A stretch of 64,000 nucleotides of DNA from Xylophilus sp042867185. Its GTDB lineage: Bacteria; Pseudomonadota; Gammaproteobacteria; Burkholderiales; Burkholderiaceae_C. Location of the stretch: NCBI GenBank assembly GCA_042867185.1, contig JBHZQV010000009.1:110994-174993 (forward strand), given 5' to 3'. This document shows positions 15,583 through 23,398 of this stretch, piece by piece. The notes beneath the pieces are model-generated. The model did not search any database and was not told the origin of the DNA. It saw nothing but the letters and a program-made list of their open reading frames with translations. Within the stretch, counting starts at the first letter, position 1. Each line of letters opens with the position of its first letter. A program made the position numbers and the translations under genes.

Positions 15583-17967
15583 GTGCACAAATTTCCCTTC
15601 GATACCGTTTCCGAGCCGCCAGCGCTGTTTCAAAGTTTCTGGATGGGTGGATTCGAAGGGGCGGACCATACCAACGGGTTCGGCATACCTCAGGACATCA
15701 ATGCGCGCAACGGCCATGCGGAGCGGCTGTCGGAAGACTACCGTGCGCTCGGCGCGTTCGGCATACGCACCGTGCGGGAAAGCATCGGCTGGCGGCTCAC
15801 CGTAGAGGGCGGTGATGCCGGATGGGCCCGCATCGGCGAGCATGCGCGGCTTTCCGCAGGGCAGGGCGTGCAGGTCATCTGGTCCCTGATGCACTACGGT
15901 TGGCCGGCGGGTCTGGATCCGTTCGTGGACGCCGATGCATTCGTCGACGCGTTCGGTGCGCACTGCCGCCGGGTGGCGCGGATCGTCGGCGACGCGGGTG
16001 GCGTCGCACCGGTGTGGCAGCCGGTCAACGAAATCTCGTTCCTGGCATGGGCTGCCAGCAGCACCGGGCTCATCCATCCGCATCTGCCGTCGGAGCCCGA
16101 AAACGGCTATCGACTCAAGTGCGTGCTGGTACGCGCGGCACTCCGGGCGATGGATGAAATTCGCGGAGTGCAACCGGCCGCCCGCTTCGTGCATACCGAT
16201 CCGCTGGTGCATATCGAACCCCCTCGCGGCGCAGGGCCGGCGGCCTGTGCCGCCGCCGCCGCCGCGCACGAGCACCAGTTCCAGGCCTGGGACATGCTGG
16301 CCGGCCGGCAGGCGCCGGAGCTTGGCGGCGCCCTGCATTACCTGGACATCCTGGGCATCAACTACTACCACAACAACCAGTGGGAAGACGGCTCCCACCG
16401 CCGGCTGCACTGGCATTTGAATGACAGCCGCCGCCGGCCTTTTGCCGACCTCGCCGAAGGGTTGTGGAAGCGGTACCAGCGGCCGATGTGCATCGCCGAG
16501 ACCGGGCATGTCGGCGAAGGCCGCGATGCCTGGCTCGACCACATGGCGGCCGAGGTGCTGGCATGCACTGCGCGCGAGGTGCCGATCGCGGGGCTGTGCC
16601 TCTATCCGGTCATCGACCGCCCCGACTGGCAGACCGCCGACCACTGGCACCACAGCGGCCTGTGGGATGTGCCCGATGCCGACCGTGGCGACCACACACG
16701 GCATCTGTGCGCACCGTATGCGGACCGATTGCGGCACTGGCAGCGCGTCGTCGACCCGGTTTCCTTTTCCATTCCATCCTCAAAAACAACGACAACCATG
16801 ACCCACCTCATCGTTTTCTCTCACCTTCGCTGGGATTTCGTCTACCAGCGCCCGCAGCATCTGCTGTCTCGCTTGGCCGCGACGCGCCCGGTCGTGTTTG
16901 TCGAAGAGCCGATCCCCGGCGCGGCCGAAGCCCGGCTCGAAGCCTACCGCCCGTGCAGCGGCGTGACGGTGTTGCGGATGCACCTGCCCACCCATGGCGC
17001 CGGGTTCCACGATGCCCACATGCCCGCGATGCGCGACATGCTGCAGGCGTGGATGACCCAGAACGAGGTCGACGAGTACGTGCTGTGGTTCTACACGCCG
17101 ATGGCGCTGCCCCTGGCCCAGCGCCTCGAGCCGCGCGGCATGGTCTACGACTGCATGGACGAGCTGGCGGCGTTCGATTTCGCGCCGCCCGAACTCATCG
17201 CCCGCGAGAACGCGCTGTTCGATACGGTCGATCTCGTCTTCACCGGCGGCCGCAGCCTGTACGAGTCCAAGCGCAACCGCCACGACGACGTGCATTGCTT
17301 TCCGAGCAGCGTCGACCATGCCCACTTCGGCCAGACCGGCGTGGCCGACCATGCCGACCAGGCCGCGCTCCCGCGACCGCGCCTGGGCTATTACGGCGTG
17401 ATCGACGAGCGCCTCGATCTCGATCTGGTGGCCGCCCTGGCCGATGCGCATGCCGATTGGCAGATCGTGATGGTCGGGCCGGTGGTGAAGATCGCCCAGG
17501 AGACCCTGCCGCGCCGTGCCAACCTGCACTGGATGGGCCAGCGCCGCTACGACGAACTCCCGTCGTTCCTGGCCGGCTGGGACGTCTGCCTGATGCCGTT
17601 CGCCCTGAACGCCTCCACCCGTTTCATCAGCCCGACCAAGACGCTCGAGTACCTGGCGGCCGGCAAGCCGGTGGTGAGCACCGCCGTACGCGATGTCGTG
17701 CTGCAGTATGCCAAGGTGGTCCCGATCGCCGGGGACGCGGCCGCATTCGTCGCAGCGTGCGAATCCATCCTGGACCGCTCCCCGGATGAATCCGCACGCT
17801 TCGTGCGCGACGCGGCCGACGCCGTGTCCGCCACCTCCTGGGACCGCACCGCCGGTGCGATGCAGACGCTGATGGAACGCTTCGACGAGCGCATCATCCA
17901 GGTCGAGGCCGACATGGCGCTGGCCAACGCCCGCGCCGCAGGCACGGCTCCGGCGGCCGTCGCATGA
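15583..17967 (+). CDS. Glycoside hydrolase (clan GH-A)/glycosyltransferase fusion
   Basis: One uninterrupted frame of 794 residues covers two enzymes. Residues 1 to about 395 form a GH1-like barrel: FQSFWMGGFEGADHTNGFG at the start, the acid/base candidate Glu150 in QPVNEISF, LGINYYHNN, and the nucleophile candidate Glu306 in CIAETGHVGEG. Residues 406-794 are a GT4-like glycosyltransferase opening MTHLIVFSHLRWDFVYQRPQ, with the donor-site region STRFISPTKTLEYLAAGKPV. No stop separates them. An internal ATG at 16798 could start the second enzyme alone, but no ribosome site precedes it. I chose GTG 15583 because conserved sequence begins just after it. The stop overlaps the ATG of the next gene. 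Likely role: synthesis or trimming of a galactofuranose-containing surface glycan. Confidence 0.78.
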   Translation: MHKFPFDTVSEPPALFQSFWMGGFEGADHTNGFGIPQDINARNGHAERLSEDYRALGAFGIRTVRESIGWRLTVEGGDAGWARIGEHARLSAGQGVQVIWSLMHYGWPAGLDPFVDADAFVDAFGAHCRRVARIVGDAGGVAPVWQPVNEISFLAWAASSTGLIHPHLPSEPENGYRLKCVLVRAALRAMDEIRGVQPAARFVHTDPLVHIEPPRGAGPAACAAAAAAHEHQFQAWDMLAGRQAPELGGALHYLDILGINYYHNNQWEDGSHRRLHWHLNDSRRRPFADLAEGLWKRYQRPMCIAETGHVGEGRDAWLDHMAAEVLACTAREVPIAGLCLYPVIDRPDWQTADHWHHSGLWDVPDADRGDHTRHLCAPYADRLRHWQRVVDPVSFSIPSSKTTTTMTHLIVFSHLRWDFVYQRPQHLLSRLAATRPVVFVEEPIPGAAEARLEAYRPCSGVTVLRMHLPTHGAGFHDAHMPAMRDMLQAWMTQNEVDEYVLWFYTPMALPLAQRLEPRGMVYDCMDELAAFDFAPPELIARENALFDTVDLVFTGGRSLYESKRNRHDDVHCFPSSVDHAHFGQTGVADHADQAALPRPRLGYYGVIDERLDLDLVAALADAHADWQIVMVGPVVKIAQETLPRRANLHWMGQRRYDELPSFLAGWDVCLMPFALNASTRFISPTKTLEYLAAGKPVVSTAVRDVVLQYAKVVPIAGDAAAFVAACESILDRSPDESARFVRDAADAVSATSWDRTAGAMQTLMERFDERIIQVEADMALANARAAGTAPAAVA

Positions 17968-19130
17968 GGGGCGACGGCGTGAAGCGCATCGCCATCGCCG
18001 GCGCCGGATTCTCCGGCGCGGTGCTGGCCCGGCAACTGTCCGAAGCCGGCTACCAGGTCGATGTCTTCGATACCCGGCCGCATGTCGCGGGCAACTGCCA
18101 CACGGCGCGGGACGACAAGACCGGCGTCATGCTGCACACCTACGGCCCGCATATTTTCCATACCAGCAACCAGCGGGTGTGGGATTACATCCGTCGTTTC
18201 GGCGAGTTCGTGCCGTTCGTGAACCGGGTCAAGACGATCACCGGCGGGCGGGTGTTCTCGCTGCCGCTGAACCTGTTGACGATCAACCAGTTCTTCGGCC
18301 GCACCTTTTCGCCGCGGGAGGCGGAAGCGTTCTTCGCCGAGATCGGCGAGCGCGGCGACACCCCGCCGGCGAACTTCGAAGAACAGGCCTTGAGCCTCAT
18401 GGGCCGCGACCTGTACCAGGCGTTCTTCGAGGGCTACACCACCAAGCAGTGGGGCGTATCGCCGACCGCATTGCCCGCCAGTATCCTGAAGCGGCTGCCG
18501 GTGCGCTTCAACTACGACGACAACTACTACGCCAGCAACTTCCAGGGCATTCCGCGCGACGGCTATACCGCCATCGTCGACAAGCTGCTGGCCCACGAAG
18601 GCGTGGCAGTATTCCTGGGCACCAGGCTCGACCGCGCGGCCATCGACGACTACGAGCATGTGTTCTGCAGCGGGCCGATCGATGCCTGGTTCGGCTACAG
18701 CGACGGCCGGCTGGGGTACCGCACGCTGGACTTCGTGCGCGAAGACCACGAAGGCGACTTCCAGGGCAACGCGGTGATCAACTACGGCGACGTGTCGGTG
18801 CCGTGGACCCGCATCTCCGAGCACAAGCACTTCGCGCCGTGGGAGACGCACGAGAAGACGGTGGTGTTCAAGGAGTACAGCCGCCTGTGCGACGAGCAGG
18901 ACACGCCGTACTACCCCATCCGGCTGACCGAAGAGAAAGCGCTCTTGACCCGCTACGTAGGCCGCGCACGCCAGGAGAGCAAGGTGACCTTCGTCGGCCG
19001 CCTGGGCACCTACCGCTACATCGACATGCATGTGACGATCGCCGAAGCGCTGGATGTGGCGGACCGCTTCATCGCGTCGCGTGCCGAAGGCACGGCGATG
19101 CAGGCTTTCGTGGTGGACCCCCTGGGCTGA
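17964..19130 (+). CDS. glf: UDP-galactopyranose mutase
   Basis: A 388-aa flavoenzyme that interconverts UDP-galactopyranose and UDP-galactofuranose, the donor for Galf in surface glycans. The FAD-binding GAGFSGAVLARQL is at the N-terminus. Substrate-site segments include HTYGPHIFHTSNQ, the GYTTKQWG region, the NYDDNYYASNFQGIPRDGYT loop and the C-terminal RLGTYRYIDMH flavin contact. The ATGA overlap with the preceding fusion gene shows translational coupling, so the hydrolase, transferase and mutase probably work on one polymer. A perfect hairpin terminator follows. Confidence 0.93.
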   Translation: MRGDGVKRIAIAGAGFSGAVLARQLSEAGYQVDVFDTRPHVAGNCHTARDDKTGVMLHTYGPHIFHTSNQRVWDYIRRFGEFVPFVNRVKTITGGRVFSLPLNLLTINQFFGRTFSPREAEAFFAEIGERGDTPPANFEEQALSLMGRDLYQAFFEGYTTKQWGVSPTALPASILKRLPVRFNYDDNYYASNFQGIPRDGYTAIVDKLLAHEGVAVFLGTRLDRAAIDDYEHVFCSGPIDAWFGYSDGRLGYRTLDFVREDHEGDFQGNAVINYGDVSVPWTRISEHKHFAPWETHEKTVVFKEYSRLCDEQDTPYYPIRLTEEKALLTRYVGRARQESKVTFVGRLGTYRYIDMHVTIAEALDVADRFIASRAEGTAMQAFVVDPLG

Positions 19131-19168
19131 CGGCTGGGGCCGGCACCCGGCCCGTCGTGCGACATCCG

Positions 19169-19211
19169 AAGAATGCCGCTGGAGCGAACCGATCGCGCCA
19201 GCGGCATTCTT
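19169..19211. terminator. Bidirectional terminator between glf and convergent gene
   Basis: A perfect 14-bp inverted repeat, AAGAATGCCGCTGG (19169-19182) and CCAGCGGCATTCTT (19198-19211), with a 15-nt loop, lies between the ends of convergent genes. Confidence 0.85.
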
Positions 19212-19215
19212 CCGT

Positions 19216-19701
19216 TCAGCGGCCGCGGCGCCGTTTCGCTAGCACCACCAGCGCGGCGACCACGGCCGCGCCGATGGCGGCCTTGCGCACAACGCCGGCC
19301 CGGTCGTGCTTCCACGCGGCTTTGATGCCCATCTCGCCCAGCACGTTGGGCACATGCCCGTGCAGCAGGTCGTCCAGCAGGCCTTCGACCACGTTGGTGC
19401 GGTCGGCGGCCAGCAGGATCAGCCAGTGGCGCAGATCGTTCTCGCTGAACTTGAAAGCCGCTCCGCGCATCGCGCCGCTCAGGCCCGAGGGCGGCACGGT
19501 GGTGCCGAAGACCGGGGTGAGCTGGCCGTCGCGCTCGGTGGAGCTCAGGATCTTCACCGTGGCGGGTTGCTGGTCGGGCGTGTCCCAGTGCAGGCCCGGC
19601 AGCCGTGCGGGCATCCGTTCCTTCGGGTAGGCGGGGCGGTCGGCCGGGTCGAGGTCTGCACCCCAGCCCTTGATGTGGGCGAAGCGTTCGCGGTTGTCCA
19701 T
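19216..19701 (-). CDS. Conserved hypothetical protein with C-terminal membrane anchor
   Basis: I do not recognise a named family, although the N-terminus (MDNRERFAHIKGWGADLDPA, then DRPAYPKERMP) has the feel of a conserved beta-proteobacterial protein. It is 161 aa, with a motif-like FSENDLRHWLILLAADRTNVVEGLLDD in the middle and one hydrophobic segment near the C-terminus (AAIGAAVVAALVVLA) followed by KRRRGR, consistent with a tail anchor facing the cytosol. The ATG at 19701 fits the conserved start better than the upstream ATG at 19734. It begins 25 bp after the dehydrogenase stop, so the two form an operon. Confidence 0.6.
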   Translation of the reverse strand: MDNRERFAHIKGWGADLDPADRPAYPKERMPARLPGLHWDTPDQQPATVKILSSTERDGQLTPVFGTTVPPSGLSGAMRGAAFKFSENDLRHWLILLAADRTNVVEGLLDDLLHGHVPNVLGEMGIKAAWKHDRAGVVRKAAIGAAVVAALVVLAKRRRGR

Positions 19702-19726
19702 GGGGGCTCGCTTTCTTGGAAGGGGT

Positions 19727-20875
19727 TCAGGCACCGGACGGCAGCAGCACCGGCTTGATGCAGTTGTCGAGCTTGCTCGAGAAGATGTGGTAGGCGTCGG
19801 CCACCTCGTCGAGCTTGAAGCGGTGGGTGATGACCTTGTGTGGCTCGATGCGCCCGGCCTGGATGTGCTCGATCAGCCGGGGCAGGTGGCGCTTGACCGC
19901 CGCCTGGTTCATCCGCAGCGTCAGGCCCTTGTTGACCGCATTGCCGAAGGGCACCGCGTTGAAGGTGGGACCGTACACGCCCACCACCGACACGGTGCCG
20001 CCCTTGCGCACCGCGTTGATCGCCCAGTGCAGCACGGTGGCGGCACCGCCCTGCAGCTTCAGCTTCACCCCGGTGAGGGTCTGGGTGAAGTTGCCGGCCG
20101 CCTCGGCGCCGACGCAGTCGATGCAGATGTCGGGACCGAGCCCGCCGGTCATCTTCTTCAGGTGGATCGCCATGTCCTTGACCGACTTGAAATCGACCGT
20201 CTCGCACTGCGCGAACTCGCGCACGAAATCGAGCCGGTATTCCACATGGTCGACCACGATGACCCGGCCCGCGCCCAGCAGCCAGGCCGACTTGGCGGCG
20301 AAGATGCCGACCGGGCCGGCGCCAAATACCACCACGGTGTCGCCCTCCTGGATGCCGCCCATCTCGGCGGCCTGGTAGCCGGTGGGGAAAGCGTCGGTCA
20401 GCAGGACCGCATCGTCCTCGTCCATGTCGGGCGGCAGCAGGGTGGGGCCGATGTCGGCGAAGGGCACCCGCACGAACTCCGCCTGGCCGCCGTCGTAGCC
20501 GCCGGCGGTGTGCGAATAGCCGAAGATCGCACCCACGGCGGTGGCCTGGGGATTGACGTTGTGGCAGTTGCTGAACAGCTCGCGCCGGCAAAAGAAGCAG
20601 GTGCCGCAGAAGATGTTGAACGGCACCAGCACCCGGTCGCCCTTCTTCAGGTTCTGCACCGACGGCCCGACCTCTTCGACGATGCCGACGAATTCGTGGC
20701 CGAAGGTCGAGCCGACCCGGGTGTCGGGTACCAGCCCGTGGTAGAGGTGCAGGTCGGAGCCGCAGATGCAGGCCCGGGTGACCCGCACGATCGCATCGTT
20801 CGGATGCTCTATCTCGGGCTCCGCCTTGTTCACCGCGCGGACCCGGTAGGGCCCGCGATAGTCCATTGCCAGCAT
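19727..20875 (-). CDS. Zinc-dependent alcohol dehydrogenase, glutathione-independent formaldehyde dehydrogenase-like
   Basis: A 382-aa medium-chain dehydrogenase/reductase. Catalytic zinc ligands are Cys38 (CICGSDLH) and His60-Glu61 (FGHEFVG); structural zinc is held by Cys90, Cys93, Cys96 and Cys104 in the CGTCFFCRRELFSNC lobe. The NAD(P) Rossmann motif is VVFGAGPVGIFAA. The long insert and the DAFPTGYQAAEMGG segment match the glutathione-independent formaldehyde dehydrogenase branch; the true substrate may be another aldehyde or alcohol. It is co-directional with the downstream hypothetical gene. Confidence 0.85.
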   Translation of the reverse strand: MLAMDYRGPYRVRAVNKAEPEIEHPNDAIVRVTRACICGSDLHLYHGLVPDTRVGSTFGHEFVGIVEEVGPSVQNLKKGDRVLVPFNIFCGTCFFCRRELFSNCHNVNPQATAVGAIFGYSHTAGGYDGGQAEFVRVPFADIGPTLLPPDMDEDDAVLLTDAFPTGYQAAEMGGIQEGDTVVVFGAGPVGIFAAKSAWLLGAGRVIVVDHVEYRLDFVREFAQCETVDFKSVKDMAIHLKKMTGGLGPDICIDCVGAEAAGNFTQTLTGVKLKLQGGAATVLHWAINAVRKGGTVSVVGVYGPTFNAVPFGNAVNKGLTLRMNQAAVKRHLPRLIEHIQAGRIEPHKVITHRFKLDEVADAYHIFSSKLDNCIKPVLLPSGA

Positions 20876-20947
20876 GGGGTTTCCTTGGTTTTGTGAAAGG
20901 TGGGAGGCGCCGCGGCGTCGCCGCGGCGAAGGGAAGGGTCGGCCGCC

Positions 20948-22984
20948 TCAGCTTTCGGCGGTCGCCAGCGACTTTTCGCCGTGCGGTGCCGCCGGCTGCC
21001 GCACCGTCGGTCCGTCCTGCGCAGCGGCATGGGCGGCGATCCAGTCGACGATCCGCTGCGCCGCGTCGGCGCGGCAGTGGGGGCTGCCGGAGCCGAGGAA
21101 GCCGTGGCCCTCGTCCGGGTACAGCACCAGCTCGGCCGGCGTGTCGCCGGCGCGCATCATGCTGACGAAGAGTTCTTCCGACTGGCACTTGGGGCAGCGT
21201 TCGTCGTCCTTGCCCTGCAGGAAGAGCGTGGGCGTCGTGGCCCGCTCGACATACTGCAGCGGCGACATCGCGCGCGCCTTGACCCGGTCGAAGACCGGCG
21301 CGGTGTCCAGGTACAGCGGGTCTGCGTAGTAGCCCCCGTCGGAGGTGCCGTAGTGGGTCTCGATGTTGCCCACCGGCGCCATCACCACCGCGGCCCTGAA
21401 GCGTTCGGTATGGCCAATGGCCCAGCAGCTGAAGAAGCCGCCGTACGACTTGCCGGCCACCGCCACCCGTGCGTCGCAGAGGCCTTCGCGCTGCAGCCGG
21501 TCGATGGCCGCCAGATGCTGCGGCAGGTCGTATTCGCCCCAGTGGCCCGAGAGCCGCTCGCAGAACGCGCGGCCATAGCTGGAGGACCCGACCGCGTTCA
21601 GCGCCAGCACCCGCCAGCCGTGGGCGCACAGCGTCTGCCAGAAGACGTTCGAGTCGTAGTCCAGCAAGGCATAGCTCGACGGGCCGCCGTGCGCGTCGTT
21701 GAGCAGCGGCGCCGCGCCCTGGGTATCGGCACCGGCCAGCAGCCAGCCCTCGATGGTCTCGTTGCCGCCCAGGCCGTCCGGGACCTGGAAGCTCCGCAGC
21801 TCTGCGGCTATGCCGGTCCGCTCCCGCCACCACGGGTTGAAGTCGGTCAGTTTGCGCTCGTCCGGCGGGGTGGCTGCGGTGGGCGTAGGCAGCCGGGCGG
21901 TCCACAGTTCGCTCGGCAGGTCGGGCCGGTCTACCGTATAGGCCAGGGCGCCGCCCTGGTAATCCAGCGCGCCGTGCTGGCGGTCGCCAGTGAGAAGGGG
22001 CGTCAGGCTGCGCTGGGCGACGTCGCCCAGGACGACCCGGTGCCGGCCACGGTGGGCCTCGACGAAAACCACGCCGGCACCGTCGTCGGTCCAGTGCGGC
22101 GCGGTGCCGGCCGCCACCTCCAGGTCGTCTGTCGCGAAGAGCGTGCATCGGCGTGTCGCGGTCTCGTAGAGCCAGAGCGTCGTCTGGCCCTCGCCCTCGC
22201 GGCGGGCGCCGGTGAAGGCGATCCAGCGGCCGTCGGGCGACCAGACGGGTGTGGCCACCGTCGCCAGGTCGCCCACCAGCAGCGTGTGGGCGCTGCCGTC
22301 GGCGTCGCACATCCACAGGTCGGAGCAATGGGCGAAGCGGCCGCTTCGGGTGCGGGTGTAGGCGATGCGCCGGCCGTCGGCGGATATGTCGAAGCCCAGC
22401 ACGTCGAAGGCGCCATCGGTCAGGCGGGTTTTCCGGCCGGTCGCCAGTTCCAGGCGGAACAGGCAGATTTCGCGGACGAGCAGATAACCGACGCCGTCGG
22501 ACTTGTACGGCAGCTTCCAGGCCACTTCGGGCGTGTAGGCGCGGGAGGCGGTGGACGAGGGCGGGCGCGCGCCACGCAGATCGGGATCGACTGCCACGCC
22601 CGACGCCACCAGCAGGGTGCTGCCATTCGGGAACCAGCGGAAGTCGGATGCGCCGCTGTCGAATGCGCCGCACTGCCGCATGTGGGCGCCGTCGCGGTCC
22701 ATCGCATGTACCTGCATCGCGCCGGTCATGCCCGAGACGAACGCGACCGTCGCGCCGTCGGGCGACCACCGCGGCGTGTGGGCGGTCTGCACCCATTCGG
22801 CGGTGAGGCGCCGGGGCGCACCGTCCGCGCCGAGCGGCACGCTCCAGAGCGCGGAGCGGTAGTCGTTCGCCTCCCGATCCACCGAGCGGACGGTGCAGAC
22901 GGCCGCATCACTGGCGGGGCTGAGCGCAACCTCGGTGATTTTTTTGTGGAGATAGAGGTCCTCCACGCTGAAGGGTGTTTTCAT
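20948..22984 (-). CDS. S9 family peptidase (prolyl oligopeptidase/acylaminoacyl peptidase type)
   Basis: A 678-aa serine peptidase with an N-terminal beta-propeller (residues about 20-390, repeated WSPDG-type blades such as PRWSPDGATVAF and PVWSPDGRWIAF) and a C-terminal alpha/beta hydrolase. The catalytic triad is Ser513 in AGKSYGGFFSCW, an Asp in QGKDDERCP (593/594) and His627 in DEGHGFL. No signal peptide is visible, so it is likely cytosolic and acts on short peptides. It lies in a minus-strand cluster with a dehydrogenase downstream and a 67-aa protein just upstream. Confidence 0.9.
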   Translation of the reverse strand: MKTPFSVEDLYLHKKITEVALSPASDAAVCTVRSVDREANDYRSALWSVPLGADGAPRRLTAEWVQTAHTPRWSPDGATVAFVSGMTGAMQVHAMDRDGAHMRQCGAFDSGASDFRWFPNGSTLLVASGVAVDPDLRGARPPSSTASRAYTPEVAWKLPYKSDGVGYLLVREICLFRLELATGRKTRLTDGAFDVLGFDISADGRRIAYTRTRSGRFAHCSDLWMCDADGSAHTLLVGDLATVATPVWSPDGRWIAFTGARREGEGQTTLWLYETATRRCTLFATDDLEVAAGTAPHWTDDGAGVVFVEAHRGRHRVVLGDVAQRSLTPLLTGDRQHGALDYQGGALAYTVDRPDLPSELWTARLPTPTAATPPDERKLTDFNPWWRERTGIAAELRSFQVPDGLGGNETIEGWLLAGADTQGAAPLLNDAHGGPSSYALLDYDSNVFWQTLCAHGWRVLALNAVGSSSYGRAFCERLSGHWGEYDLPQHLAAIDRLQREGLCDARVAVAGKSYGGFFSCWAIGHTERFRAAVVMAPVGNIETHYGTSDGGYYADPLYLDTAPVFDRVKARAMSPLQYVERATTPTLFLQGKDDERCPKCQSEELFVSMMRAGDTPAELVLYPDEGHGFLGSGSPHCRADAAQRIVDWIAAHAAAQDGPTVRQPAAPHGEKSLATAES

Positions 22985-22999
22985 GGATTCAGCGGCCCC

Positions 23000-23203
23000 T
23001 CATTCGGCCGGCCCTGTCAGCTTGGTGATCGACACCGAAACCGGGTCGCTGGCCGGGAACGACTCTTCGACTCCGTTGTCGATCGTCGTCTCTTCGACCT
23101 TCTGGTGGGCATGCTCGGCCGGCTTGGCGGGGAGGGTGCCGTCCTGCTTCATCCGGTCGATCTGTTCGGAGGTGGGAAACGGCGATGTGTTGTCTGGGTG
23201 CAT
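23000..23203 (-). CDS. Small conserved hypothetical protein (FPASDP motif)
   Basis: A 67-aa acidic, hydrophilic protein. The C-terminal VEESFPASDPVSVSITK carries the short FPASDP motif seen in many small uncharacterised proteobacterial proteins. No membrane segment or Cys is present. The gene ends 15 bp before the peptidase start and probably shares its transcript. No function can be inferred. Confidence 0.6.
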   Translation of the reverse strand: MHPDNTSPFPTSEQIDRMKQDGTLPAKPAEHAHQKVEETTIDNGVEESFPASDPVSVSITKLTGPAE

Positions 23204-23398
23204 GTTTTTATCCGTCGGTGGGCGGCCGGTGCGCGGCTGCTTCGGAAGGGCATGGCGGCGCGCGCCCGGGCCTGGTCGTTCAGTGAGGCGCGCACATGGG
23301 CACCGCGATGTAGGCCATCGGCCTGCGATCGCTGTAGGCGTAGGTCGCGGAAGAACGCTTCCTCGCGAAAGCAGCGCGTGCCTGTCAGGCCCGGCGGA

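Noticed and set aside
19554..22796. 1080-codon minus-strand frame across three genes
   Set aside because: Off-frame reading of the dehydrogenase and peptidase genes; Arg/Pro-rich without motifs.
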